This document shows, in pieces, positions 51,491 through 59,702 of a DNA stretch of 64,000 nt. Position numbers and translations under genes: made by a program. The DNA comes from NIOZ-UU13 sp035528395 (GTDB lineage: Bacteria > Planctomycetota > Phycisphaerae > Sedimentisphaerales > Anaerobacaceae): the NCBI GenBank assembly GCA_035528395.1, contig DATKYR010000079.1, positions 1 to 64,000 of the forward strand, in the 5' to 3' direction. Below the pieces are notes generated by a model, which worked only from the letters and a program-made list of their open reading frames with translations, did no database searches and was not told where the DNA came from. The stretch's first letter is position 1. Every line of letters begins with the position of its first letter.

Positions 51491-53368
51491 ATGAAAGTGA
51501 GTAGATTCTTCTGTTTGTTTTTGGCCTTAACGCTTCTTGCCGCCGGATGCGGGAAAAAGCCGACTGCAACCTCAACACCACTACATCAGGCTGTTAGGGT
51601 GGGTGATATCCAGCAAGTCCAATCGCTCCTCTCAAACGGTGCCGATGTCAACGGAAAAGATGATGACGGAAATACGCCCCTGCACGAGGCAGCCTTCAAA
51701 GACTACAAGGAAGTGGCAAAATTGCTTATCTCCAACGGGGCCGATGTAAACGCAACAAACAAAGATGGCTGGACGGCCTTATTTCTGGCGCTCCCTACAG
51801 GCGACAAAGACCTTGTGGCACTGCTTGCGGCCAACGGGGCCGATGTCAATGTCAAATGCGGCCGTTTCAAAGAGACCCCGCTGCACTACGCGGCCAGAGA
51901 AGGCCATAAACAAGTAGTAGAATTCCTTATCGCCAACGGCGCCGACATCAATGCAAAGGCCACCGGCTCTTCATATTCGGATGACCGGAGCGGCTATACG
52001 CCGCTGCATGAAGCGGCCGCAGAGGATGACAAGGATATGTTAGAGCTGCTCATCTCCAAAGGAGCCGATGTCAATGCTGGAGGCGCTTCTTCTACGGGAA
52101 CCCCCATATATCTGGCCATCGAAAAGGGCCGTACTCATATTGCTAAACTGCTTCTGGACCATGGCGCTGACCTCAATGCAACGGGCGGCTGGTACGATGA
52201 CACACCACTACATGTCGCAGTTCGTAAAGCTGATACCGATGCAGTCAAAACGTTGATCGCTGCAGGTGCCGACGTTAATGCAAAAGACGAGTATGGCTGG
52301 ACTCCTCTGCACAAGGCAGCAAACCCACACTACGGCATTGAACGCAACTACAAAGACGTTGTCGAATTGCTCATTGCCAACGGAGCCGACATCAATGCAA
52401 AAGACAATAAGGGTGACACTCCGCTTATCATAGCCTTAAGAGGAGGGAATGAAGATGTGGCTGAATTACTTCTTGCCAGGGGCGCTGATATATATGCCAC
52501 GGAGGACGAAAAGACGAGACTGCTTTTCTTAGCTGCCTCTAACAATCTCAGGGATTTGGCGGAACTATTCATTGCTAAGGGTGCTAATGTGAATGGAAAG
52601 ACTCTTGGGACAAGCGTGAATTGGGGCAAGGCAATAGGAGAGAGAATAGTGTATTGGGGGGAGGCATCAGCAGGGGATACGCCTCTGCTATGTGCACTCC
52701 GCAGTAAATCCATCGATGTGGCCAGATTGCTCATCGAAAGAGGCGCTGACGTTAATGCGCAGAATAATGCCGGCGAGGTGCCCCTATTACTAGCGTTCCG
52801 AGGGATGGAGGATGCAGAGGACCTATACCAGTTTTTCAAAAGGATGATCTTCCAAACAGGGGAAGATGATGTCGCGATGTCGCAACAAACTGCACTTCGT
52901 GAGGGCTACTGTGATATAGCGGAGCGTCTATTGCTCCGTGGCGCCGAAGCAAACATTAGGGATGAAGATGGTGAAACAGCCATGCACAATGCAGTCAGGA
53001 AAGGTGACATAGAACTGGCCAAACTTCTCATCACCTATGGCGCTAAGGTCAATGATAAGAATCCCCACGGTACGACTCCGCTGCATTATGCAGCCCGTGG
53101 ACACAAGGACATCACCGACGTACTCTTGGTAAACGGGGCCAACATCAATGCAAAGGGATGGAATGGCAGGACACCTTTGCACGACGCGGCCCTTCGGGGC
53201 AATAAGGATATTGTGGAATTGCTAATATCCAAAGGTGCCGACGTCAACGCAAGGGACGTCGGGGGGCGTACGCCGCTGGACGAGGCGGCCCGCCGCGGAC
53301 ATCGGGATATAGTTGAACTGCTCAAGGAAAAAGTTGAGAGTATTAGTGAAAAGGGCGAGCCAGATTAG
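51491..53368 (+). CDS. Ankyrin-repeat lipoprotein
   Basis: This 625-residue protein has a lipobox ('LTLLAAGCGKK') and an ATAGGAG upstream of the ATG. Almost all of the rest is ankyrin repeats, about 15 to 16, with 'TPLHEAA..G..D.VELLI.NGADVNAK' as the common unit. A less regular stretch near 430-460 ('RGMEDAEDLYQFFKRM') interrupts them. It is a paralogue of the protein at 27-2117 but lacks the pseudopilin-like end and keeps a signal. It should be a membrane-anchored binding protein facing the periplasm. Confidence 0.88.
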   Translation: MKVSRFFCLFLALTLLAAGCGKKPTATSTPLHQAVRVGDIQQVQSLLSNGADVNGKDDDGNTPLHEAAFKDYKEVAKLLISNGADVNATNKDGWTALFLALPTGDKDLVALLAANGADVNVKCGRFKETPLHYAAREGHKQVVEFLIANGADINAKATGSSYSDDRSGYTPLHEAAAEDDKDMLELLISKGADVNAGGASSTGTPIYLAIEKGRTHIAKLLLDHGADLNATGGWYDDTPLHVAVRKADTDAVKTLIAAGADVNAKDEYGWTPLHKAANPHYGIERNYKDVVELLIANGADINAKDNKGDTPLIIALRGGNEDVAELLLARGADIYATEDEKTRLLFLAASNNLRDLAELFIAKGANVNGKTLGTSVNWGKAIGERIVYWGEASAGDTPLLCALRSKSIDVARLLIERGADVNAQNNAGEVPLLLAFRGMEDAEDLYQFFKRMIFQTGEDDVAMSQQTALREGYCDIAERLLLRGAEANIRDEDGETAMHNAVRKGDIELAKLLITYGAKVNDKNPHGTTPLHYAARGHKDITDVLLVNGANINAKGWNGRTPLHDAALRGNKDIVELLISKGADVNARDVGGRTPLDEAARRGHRDIVELLKEKVESISEKGEPD

Positions 53369-53440
53369 ATATCTGGGGACGATTTATTCACAACAGACCG
53401 GCAGGGTGATTAAGGCGTTTTGAAAGTAATATAACTGCTT

Positions 53441-54610
53441 TTATTTTTGTAATCTGGCAAGCTCGTCCTTGCACATCTTTAACTGGCCGGGGTCGGTGAG
53501 CTTTTCACACGCGGCCTGGAGGTGCTTTACAGCCGGTTCCGGCTGATTGAGATAACGGCTATACAATATACCCAACATCAGCTCGACCTGCTCGGCGTAT
53601 TCATACGTGCTGTAATGAGTTAAAAACTGCTCATAGGCCCGGGCCGATTCAGTATGTTTGTTATCGCCGGCGAGATGATTGGCAATATCCAGCAGATTCT
53701 GGCGGGGCAGAATCTGCCCGCTGTCGTGATTCATCAGCTCCAGATAAAGAGCGGCGGCAGCCGACAAATTGCGTTCGGTGATACGCTTGCTAATCTCGTT
53801 ACGAAGCTCCTGGGATTTTTCATCTTTTTGTTGTTCAGCGGGGCTTTTGACCTCTTTGACCTTTATCCGCCTGGTTTCTGCCCGGCCGTTGAAAGGGTCA
53901 TAACCGCCCGATACCGCGTCACGATATTGGCGCCGCCGATTCCACTGCTTTATCATAGCCCACAAATCGAAACTGCTGGTGCTGATTAAACCGGTCGCGA
54001 GCATAACTAACATAGCTGCGATGCCGAAGGTATATCCTGCCAGATGAGCGTCATAGGCAACCTGAGGTGTGTATCGGGCGATTACATTATCGATTAGAAT
54101 CATCTTAAGGGCGATAAAATATAACGCCGGCACTTCCATAATGCCAAAGAAGAAGAACCAATAAAAGAGGGTAATCAAGGTTTGAGGAAACAGTACCAGA
54201 TAAGCGCCTGTTACAGCGGCGACGGCCCCGCTGGCGCCGAGAACATAGGCTCCACTAACCAATATATGGCCTATACCGCTGAATACCGCACCGCCCAAAT
54301 AAAAACACAGATACCCGATATTGCCGAGCTTGTCATTGACATTATTACCGAACAGATACAAAAAGAACATATTACCGATAATATGCATCAAGCCGCCGTG
54401 TAAAAAGGCGTAGCTTACAAACTGCCAAAGTTGCGGCCGATCACCAGTGAGCATAAAATGCTGCACCCAGGGCCGAAATTCCAGATTACCTGTCATGGGG
54501 TGTGTTTGGTATTCCAGAAAAAAAATGAACACATTGACAGCTATCAGCGCGTAATTTGCGTATGGTGTGCGTCTTAGCCGAATACTTGTACGATAAGGTA
54601 TTATTATCAT
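53441..54610 (-). CDS. Rhomboid intramembrane serine protease with TPR tail
   Basis: This 389-residue protein has six to seven membrane helices in the first 215 residues with rhomboid motifs: 'HGGLMHIIGNMFFLYLFG', 'GASGAV' with nucleophile Ser128, and 'DAHLAGYTFG' with His189. The dyad is intact. Residues about 280-385 are a cytoplasmic TPR-like helical tail ('ESARAYEQFLTHYSTYEYAEQVELMLGILY'). It cuts membrane proteins inside the lipid bilayer; the substrate is unknown. It converges with the ankyrin lipoprotein. Confidence 0.9.
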   Translation of the reverse strand: MIIIPYRTSIRLRRTPYANYALIAVNVFIFFLEYQTHPMTGNLEFRPWVQHFMLTGDRPQLWQFVSYAFLHGGLMHIIGNMFFLYLFGNNVNDKLGNIGYLCFYLGGAVFSGIGHILVSGAYVLGASGAVAAVTGAYLVLFPQTLITLFYWFFFFGIMEVPALYFIALKMILIDNVIARYTPQVAYDAHLAGYTFGIAAMLVMLATGLISTSSFDLWAMIKQWNRRRQYRDAVSGGYDPFNGRAETRRIKVKEVKSPAEQQKDEKSQELRNEISKRITERNLSAAAALYLELMNHDSGQILPRQNLLDIANHLAGDNKHTESARAYEQFLTHYSTYEYAEQVELMLGILYSRYLNQPEPAVKHLQAACEKLTDPGQLKMCKDELARLQK

Positions 54611-54689
54611 AGTCTGACTATTATTTTAGAATGACCAAAATCAAAAGACTTACCTGATTTTAATGGCAATAAGCAGACATGACAAGACA

Positions 54690-54830
54690 TAAAAAAAGGA
54701 CGGCGACCACCGTCCTTTACCGGAAAATTGTATCTTACTAACCGTTTTCCCGCCCTGCGGAAAACATCAACGCCTGGTAACTCTTTGACAGCCAACCGGT
54801 TTCCCCCCCAGCCGGCAAGTCTTGTTCTCT
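54690..54830 (-). ncRNA. Possible structured RNA ending in an intrinsic terminator
   Basis: On the minus strand three stems follow one another: GCCGGC...CCGG.TTGGC, then GTTTTCCGC/GCGGGAAAAC over a 3-base loop, then AAAGGACGG/CCGTCCTTT running into TTTTTTT. No open frame of note is present. It ends about 80 bp before the rhomboid start, so it could be a leader regulator or a free small RNA. It does not match the c-di-GMP, TPP or SRP RNA patterns I know. Confidence 0.35.
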
Positions 54831-55011
54831 AATAAAAATATAAAAATAAAACCATGCAAAGCCAAACATTCCTGTAAAAAAGACTTTATTTTTTCTCGGA
54901 TTGTTGTTAATCAATTGTTCCTATAGCCCGTCGGAGGGCCTGTGTTTTTCAAGGAAAGATAGAGCAAAGTAAATGAGCATTGCGAAAATCCGATAGAAGA
55001 GAATAGTACAA

Positions 55012-56100
55012 ATGAACAGAGATGTAATAACAAAACGCATCAGGGCAATTCGGCGCGAGCTGAATAAAAAGAAGATAAAGTGCCTTATAGTAACGAAGCC
55101 GGCCAATGTAACTTACACGACCGGCTTTATGGGTGAAGATAGCTGGGCGGCAATTACCAAAGGTAACGTTTTTCTTCTAACCGACAGCAGATACATCGAA
55201 CAGGCACAAAGCGAATGTCCCAACTGCACCATAATGGAGCGTTCCAATTCCATGTCTGAATTAGCAGCTAAACTGGTAAAAAATCTAAAATCAGTGCGAA
55301 CGGTAACTGTTGAAAAGACAACCTCGCTGGCGGATTTTGAAACGTTGAAAAAACACGTCAAAGCCCGGTTCAGGTCGGTTGCCAATGTTATTGAAACTGT
55401 CCGCAGCAGTAAAGACAATACCGAAATTAAAACCATCGAGGCCGCTGCTTCAATAGCCGCGCGGGCCCTCAAACAAACACTGCCACATATTAAGCCGGGC
55501 ATAATCGAAAGCGAGTTAGCCGGGATGCTCGATTTTCAAATTCGTAAACTCGGAGCGACGAACAGCTTCCCAACAATCGTTGCCTTTAGCCCAAATGCCT
55601 CCCGGCCTCATCATCAGCCGGGCAAAAGAAAGCTCAAACAAAAAGATACCGTCCTGATTGACTTCGGGGCTAAATACAAAGGCTATTGCAGCGATATTAC
55701 CAGATGTTTTGTGATCGGCAAGCCGACCGCTTTTTATAAAAAGGTTTACGATGTTGTCGAGCAGGCCCAGGCCGCTGCGATAAAAATGATAAAGGCCGGG
55801 GTCAAAATTAACCGGGTCGATGCCGCCGCAAGAGAGGTAATCGACAAAAGCGATTTGCCCGTCTACGGCCACGGCACAGGGCACGGCCTCGGCCTGGAAA
55901 TTCACGAATCACCTTTCCTAAAAGTCGAAAGCAAGGGCAAGCTCAATGCCGGCGAAGTTATTACCATTGAGCCGGGCGTATATATCCCCGGAAAACTCGG
56001 CGTGCGAATAGAAGATGATGTCCTTGTCACCAAGACCGGCCAAAAAATATTAACCTGCAAATGCCCTCATTCACCTTTGTTGTTGAGTGGCAAGGATTAA
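55012..56100 (+). CDS. Xaa-Pro aminopeptidase-like M24 peptidase
   Basis: This 362-residue cytoplasmic protein has a creatinase-type N-terminal domain (1-125, 'LIVTKPANVTYTTGFMGED') and a pita-bread M24 domain: 'DTVLIDFGAKYKGYCSDITRCFVIG' (two Asp metal ligands), 'VYGHGTGHGLGLEIHESP' (His), and 'ITIEPGVYIPGKLGVRIEDDVLVT' (two Glu). All five metal ligands are visible. It removes N-terminal residues before proline or is a related dipeptidase. The gene is single. Confidence 0.92.
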   Translation: MNRDVITKRIRAIRRELNKKKIKCLIVTKPANVTYTTGFMGEDSWAAITKGNVFLLTDSRYIEQAQSECPNCTIMERSNSMSELAAKLVKNLKSVRTVTVEKTTSLADFETLKKHVKARFRSVANVIETVRSSKDNTEIKTIEAAASIAARALKQTLPHIKPGIIESELAGMLDFQIRKLGATNSFPTIVAFSPNASRPHHQPGKRKLKQKDTVLIDFGAKYKGYCSDITRCFVIGKPTAFYKKVYDVVEQAQAAAIKMIKAGVKINRVDAAAREVIDKSDLPVYGHGTGHGLGLEIHESPFLKVESKGKLNAGEVITIEPGVYIPGKLGVRIEDDVLVTKTGQKILTCKCPHSPLLLSGKD

Positions 56101-56178
56101 ATATTTGTTTTGTCCACTAAAGGTCAATAAGCTATAATAAAAAGCACTTCATTACTCAGATTAGAGCAGGAGGTCATT

Positions 56179-57402
56179 ATGAAGACAAAATGGGTATTTC
56201 TCTTAGTCGTATTAGCGTTTTTCTGCAGTATCCAGTTAGCAGCCGGTCAGGTGCGCCCCATTAGAAATAAGACATCAACTTCTAACGGGGTGAATTTTAG
56301 AAAGATCATCGTGGATGAAACATTCCGCGCCGAGGGAGTCGCAGTAGGGGATGTCAACCACGACGGCAAAACCGACATCCTCGCCGGTGACGTGTGGTAC
56401 GCAGCGCCGGACTGGAAGATGCACGAACTCCGTCCCATTGGCCAGTACGACGGCTCGAAAGGTTACAGCAATTGCTTTGCCAACTTCGCTCAGGATGTAA
56501 ACGGTGACGGCTGGGTCGACTCGATTATCATCGGACTGCCAGATGGACCCTGTCTGTGGTACGAAAATCCCAAGAACAAGCCCGGCCACTGGAAGCAGAG
56601 AATGGTTGTCAATAGCGCCTGCAACGAGACGCCGATCTTCGTTGACCTGCTTGGCAATGGCAATCCGGTATTAATCTTTGCCGTTCGTCCCAAAGGTCTT
56701 ATGGCCTGGTTCAGTGTGCCAAACGACCTTGACGGTCTGTGGGATATGCACACTTTTGCCGCCGGCCCGGATGCACCGGGAACGAAAATGTACAGCCACG
56801 GCCTGGGCGCAGGCGATGTCAATGGTGACGGCCGAAATAATGTGCTTATCAAAGAAGGATGGTGGGAAGCTCCCGAAGACCGTACCGAGGGCAACTGGAA
56901 ATTTCACCCCGCCAATCTCGGCCCGGACTGTGCGGACATTCTCGTCTATGATGTGGATGGAGACGGTGACAGTGACGTAATTACCAGCTCGGCCCACAAT
57001 TATGGTATCTGGTGGTTCGAACAGCTTGCCCCCGCCGATGGCTCGACATTCAAGCAGCACGTCATTTCAGAAAAGTACTCCCAGCCGCATGCAATACGAC
57101 TTGTTGATATCAATGGTGACGGTATTAAGGACCTGGTAACAGGCAAGCGTCACTTCGCGCATATGGGCAAGGACCCCGGAGGAAAAGACCCGGCCATGCT
57201 GTATTGGTTCGAGTTACGGCGTCCCCAGAATGGCAAGGTCGAGTTTATTATGCACATAATCGATAATGACTCCGGTGTCGGAACGCAATTCGAAGTCATC
57301 GACCTAAACGGCGACGGAAGACCTGACATCGTTACCTCAAATAAAAAGGGCGTTCATGTCTTTCTGCAACGGCGCCAAAAAGCGTCCCGACGCGAAAGAT
57401 AA
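56179..57402 (+). CDS. Exported FG-GAP/VCBS beta-propeller protein
   Basis: This 407-residue protein has a signal peptide (cut about residue 23, 'LAAGQV') and GCAGGAGG upstream. Six or seven propeller blades carry Ca-binding loops such as 'VGDVNHDGKTDIL', 'AQDVNGDGWVDS', 'AGDVNGDGRNNV', 'VYDVDGDGDSDV', 'LVDINGDGIKDL' and 'VIDLNGDGRPDI'. Residues about 26-38 (RPIRNKTSTSNGV) come from an in-frame palindromic element placed between the signal and the first blade, where extra residues are tolerated. The likely role is extracellular binding. Confidence 0.88.
   Translation: MKTKWVFLLVVLAFFCSIQLAAGQVRPIRNKTSTSNGVNFRKIIVDETFRAEGVAVGDVNHDGKTDILAGDVWYAAPDWKMHELRPIGQYDGSKGYSNCFANFAQDVNGDGWVDSIIIGLPDGPCLWYENPKNKPGHWKQRMVVNSACNETPIFVDLLGNGNPVLIFAVRPKGLMAWFSVPNDLDGLWDMHTFAAGPDAPGTKMYSHGLGAGDVNGDGRNNVLIKEGWWEAPEDRTEGNWKFHPANLGPDCADILVYDVDGDGDSDVITSSAHNYGIWWFEQLAPADGSTFKQHVISEKYSQPHAIRLVDINGDGIKDLVTGKRHFAHMGKDPGGKDPAMLYWFELRRPQNGKVEFIMHIIDNDSGVGTQFEVIDLNGDGRPDIVTSNKKGVHVFLQRRQKASRRER
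56256..56290 (+). repeat. In-frame palindromic element B in the FG-GAP gene
   Basis: Arms CCCCATTAGAA (56256-56266) and TTCTAACGGGG (56280-56290) with one mismatch. It encodes 'RPIRNKTSTSNG', matching the peptide style of elements A and C. Confidence 0.7.
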
Positions 57403-57439
57403 CGGATAGCATACAAAGCTAAACGCTAATATTTACTTA

Positions 57440-57616
57440 GAACCTATCCAAATAACCCGCTCTATTGCGTCCGGCTGCAAAGCCCGATGCCAGCGTTGTC
57501 GGTGAAAAAATGTTCTCAGCGTGGAGCAAACCGCGCCTCCGAGCCTTTTTGGCCTGCCGCCTTGGCCTCGGACTTTTCGCTCGGCCTCATAACGATCCGG
57601 TTATCCGGATAGGCTC
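57440..57616 (+). mobile_element. 176-bp MITE-like element, copy 3 (177 bp)
   Basis: Ends GAACCTATCC and GGATAGGCTC, flanked by TTA at 57437-57439 and 57617-57619. It is the most diverged of the three copies (for example ATTGCGTCCGGC for ATTGCGGCCGGC). Confidence 0.72.
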
Positions 57617-57639
57617 TTAAACTGACTGATTCTCTGTGT

Positions 57640-57860
57640 CATTCCCGCAAAAGGGTCTGTTGAAAAAGCCGAGATTGCTTCGTCATTACATTCCTCGCAA
57701 TGACGCAAAGTGCGTTTTCATATAATCATTGCGGGCGAATCGAAGAATCGCGCGGCAATCTCAAAACGTTCCTTTTGAACTTTGGCAACAGGCCCGAAAG
57801 CGGGAATCCACACTATTGCTACGGTTTTTGGATTCCTGTTTTCACAGGAATGACATACTT
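57640..57860. repeat. Cluster of dispersed hairpins
   Basis: No gene. It holds GAGATTGCTTCGTC with CCTCGCAATGACGC, and GGATTCCTGTTTTCACAGG (57830-57848), the latter resembling the hairpin at 21477-21496. A CCCGAAAGCGGG hairpin lies near 57793. It fills the space between two MITE-like elements upstream of thiC. Confidence 0.45.
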
Positions 57861-57984
57861 ATACCAATTCAACTTAATAAGTGCGCTTTATATAATGACG
57901 ATTTATGATATAGTGGCCATTTATCCCACCCTCACGGCCGGAACGCTTTTAGAGTAAGGCGCAAGAATTAACTTGAATTCGTAT
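57861..57984 (-). mobile_element. 124-bp inverted-repeat element, copy 2
   Basis: This is the near-exact reverse complement of 47798-47921. It begins ATACCAATTCAACTTAATAA and ends TTAACTTGAATTCGTAT. It ends 14 bp upstream of the -35 box of the thiC promoter. Confidence 0.7.
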
Positions 57985-57998
57985 TACTAAATATTTAT

Positions 57999-58026
57999 TT
58001 GACTGACGGATGCAATAAACTATAAT
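57999..58026 (+). promoter_or_regulatory. Sigma-70-type promoter of thiC
   Basis: TTGACT (57999-58004), a 16-bp spacer and a perfect TATAAT (58021-58026). The TPP riboswitch begins within about 10 bp, as expected for a leader transcribed from here. Confidence 0.75.
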
Positions 58027-58030
58027 AGAA

Positions 58031-58137
58031 GTCGTTCACTGGGGGTGGCCTTGGGAAAAGTGGGCCTGAGAAAAAACCCTTTGAACCTGAACAGGATAAT
58101 CACCAAATTACTGAGAAGCCTGCGTAGGAAAGTGATT
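58031..58137 (+). promoter_or_regulatory. TPP riboswitch (THI element)
   Basis: The leader has the conserved THI-element landmarks in order: ACTGGGGGTGG, CCTGAGA, AACCCTTTGAACCTGA, CAGGATAAT and GCGTAGGAAAG, with TCACT and AGTGA closing the P1 stem. It binds thiamine pyrophosphate and represses the downstream biosynthetic gene when thiamine is plentiful. Confidence 0.95.
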
Positions 58138-58169
58138 GACTGACAATGAAATTTGACAGCCACAGAGTG

Positions 58170-58197
58170 AATCGCTTCGGAGCGGGAGCGATTTTTT
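58170..58197 (+). terminator. Regulated terminator of the TPP riboswitch
   Basis: AATCGCT and AGCGATT pair over a 10-base loop and run into TTTTTT, 24 bp before the thiC start. This is the expected expression platform for control by transcription termination. Confidence 0.8.
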
Positions 58198-58221
58198 GTT
58201 TTTAACGGGAAATCCGAGACA

Positions 58222-59601
58222 ATGGCTACACAATTACAGATCGCGCGAACAGGGACGATTACCGACGAAGTCAAATTTGTCGCCGAGGTGGAAAATGTTG
58301 ATTCTGTGCTTATTCGCGAGGAGCTTGCGGCCGGCCGGCTCGTAATACCCGCGAACAAGCTGCATCTGGAAACCAATCTGACTCCGGCGGGTATAGGCCG
58401 GTTACTTACCACAAAGGTAAATGCGAATATCGGCACAAGCAGCGTCCGATGCTCGATAGAAGCCGAAATCGAAAAAATGAAGACGGCACTGGCCGTCGGC
58501 GCCGATGCAATTATGGATTTGAGCACCGGCGGTAACCTTGACGAAATCCGTGAGAAGCTACTGGCACGGTGCCATGTACCTTTTGGAACGGTACCAATCT
58601 ACGAAATGATAAAGGACAGAAATGTCGAGGACATAGACAACAAAATAATTCTTGAGATAATCGAGAAACAAGCCAAACAAGGCGTTGATTTTTTCACGAT
58701 TCACGCCGGCGTCTTAAGGGAGCATCTGCCCCTGCTTGAGAACCGGGTGGCGGGTATCGTCAGCCGAGGCGGGGCGCTATTAGCCAAATGGATGCTATAC
58801 CACAACAAACAAAATCCCCTGTACGAAATGTTCGATGATTTATGTGGTATATTAGCTGAGTATGATATTTGTTTTTCTCTTGGCGATGGTCTTCGACCCG
58901 GTGCAATCGCCGATGCTACCGACGATGCACAAATCGCAGAATTAAGGACCCTCGGCGAACTTACCGCCAGGGCCCAGGAAAAGGGCTGTCAGGTTATGGT
59001 CGAAGGTCCCGGCCACGTGCCGTTTGACCAGATACAATACAATATGGAAATCCAGCAGCAGATTTGTCACAATGCTCCGTTTTATGTTCTTGGCCCGCTG
59101 GTAACCGATATAGCAGCCGGGTACGACCATATAACAGCAGCGATCGGCGGAACTGCCGCTGCCTTTTACGGCGCATCGTTCTTGTGTTATGTCACGCCCA
59201 GAGAGCATCTGGGCCTGCCCAATGCTGATGACGTTCGAGCCGGCGTAATTGCGTCAAAAATCGCAGCCCATGCCGCCGATATTGCCCGCGGCCTCAAGGG
59301 TGTCGCCGAACGGGATAAAAAGCTGAGCATAGCGCGGACGAATCTGGATTGGAAAACGCATTTGGCCGAATCGCTCGACCCGCAAACGGCTGAAAGAATG
59401 CACCGCCAGGCTTGCCCCGTTGAAGGTGAGGCGCCTGAGTCATCTGTCCCTGCACGGACTTCTAACGGGACAAGCGAAGAAATTAACGCAGAGGAATTAC
59501 CATCCGCCGATTACTGCTCAATGTGCGGTAAGGCATGGTGCAGCGTCAGGATAAACAGGGAAATTCGCGATGCTATAAAAGCCGGGAACGCCGGTCGGTA
59601 A
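58222..59601 (+). CDS. thiC: Phosphomethylpyrimidine synthase
   Basis: This 459-residue radical-SAM enzyme turns aminoimidazole ribotide into HMP phosphate for thiamine. It has the ThiC motifs 'KVNANIGTSS', 'ADAIMDLSTGGNLDEIR', 'GDGLRPGAIADATDDAQ' and 'MVEGPGHVPFDQI', and the C-terminal cluster CSMCGKAWC (Cys432, 435, 440). The linker before the cluster carries an extra 'CPVEGEAPESSVPARTSNG' segment that matches a palindromic element in the DNA. It lies in the flexible tail, so the enzyme is probably active. Control is by the TPP riboswitch immediately upstream. Confidence 0.96.
   Translation: MATQLQIARTGTITDEVKFVAEVENVDSVLIREELAAGRLVIPANKLHLETNLTPAGIGRLLTTKVNANIGTSSVRCSIEAEIEKMKTALAVGADAIMDLSTGGNLDEIREKLLARCHVPFGTVPIYEMIKDRNVEDIDNKIILEIIEKQAKQGVDFFTIHAGVLREHLPLLENRVAGIVSRGGALLAKWMLYHNKQNPLYEMFDDLCGILAEYDICFSLGDGLRPGAIADATDDAQIAELRTLGELTARAQEKGCQVMVEGPGHVPFDQIQYNMEIQQQICHNAPFYVLGPLVTDIAAGYDHITAAIGGTAAAFYGASFLCYVTPREHLGLPNADDVRAGVIASKIAAHAADIARGLKGVAERDKKLSIARTNLDWKTHLAESLDPQTAERMHRQACPVEGEAPESSVPARTSNGTSEEINAEELPSADYCSMCGKAWCSVRINREIRDAIKAGNAGR
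59415..59470 (+). repeat. In-frame palindromic element H in thiC
   Basis: The left arm CCCCGTTGAA (one base short of the consensus CCCCGTTAGAA) and right arm TTCTAACGGGA span 56 bp of the ThiC tail linker. The encoded text begins 'PVE' and ends 'SNG', as in the other coding copies. This is the most degenerate of the coding copies. Confidence 0.5.
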
Positions 59602-59702
59602 AACGGTGAGACTCAGCTTTAGCCCAGTCCAATTGTTAAAAGGCGGGCACAATTTTCCGAGATGACATATCTTTAGGTGTAGGCAAGAACGAGAGACGAA
59701 TA

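Noticed and set aside
54690..54830. c-di-GMP (GEMM) or SRP RNA
   Set aside because: The conserved GEMM core and the SRP GGAA/GCAG motifs are absent.
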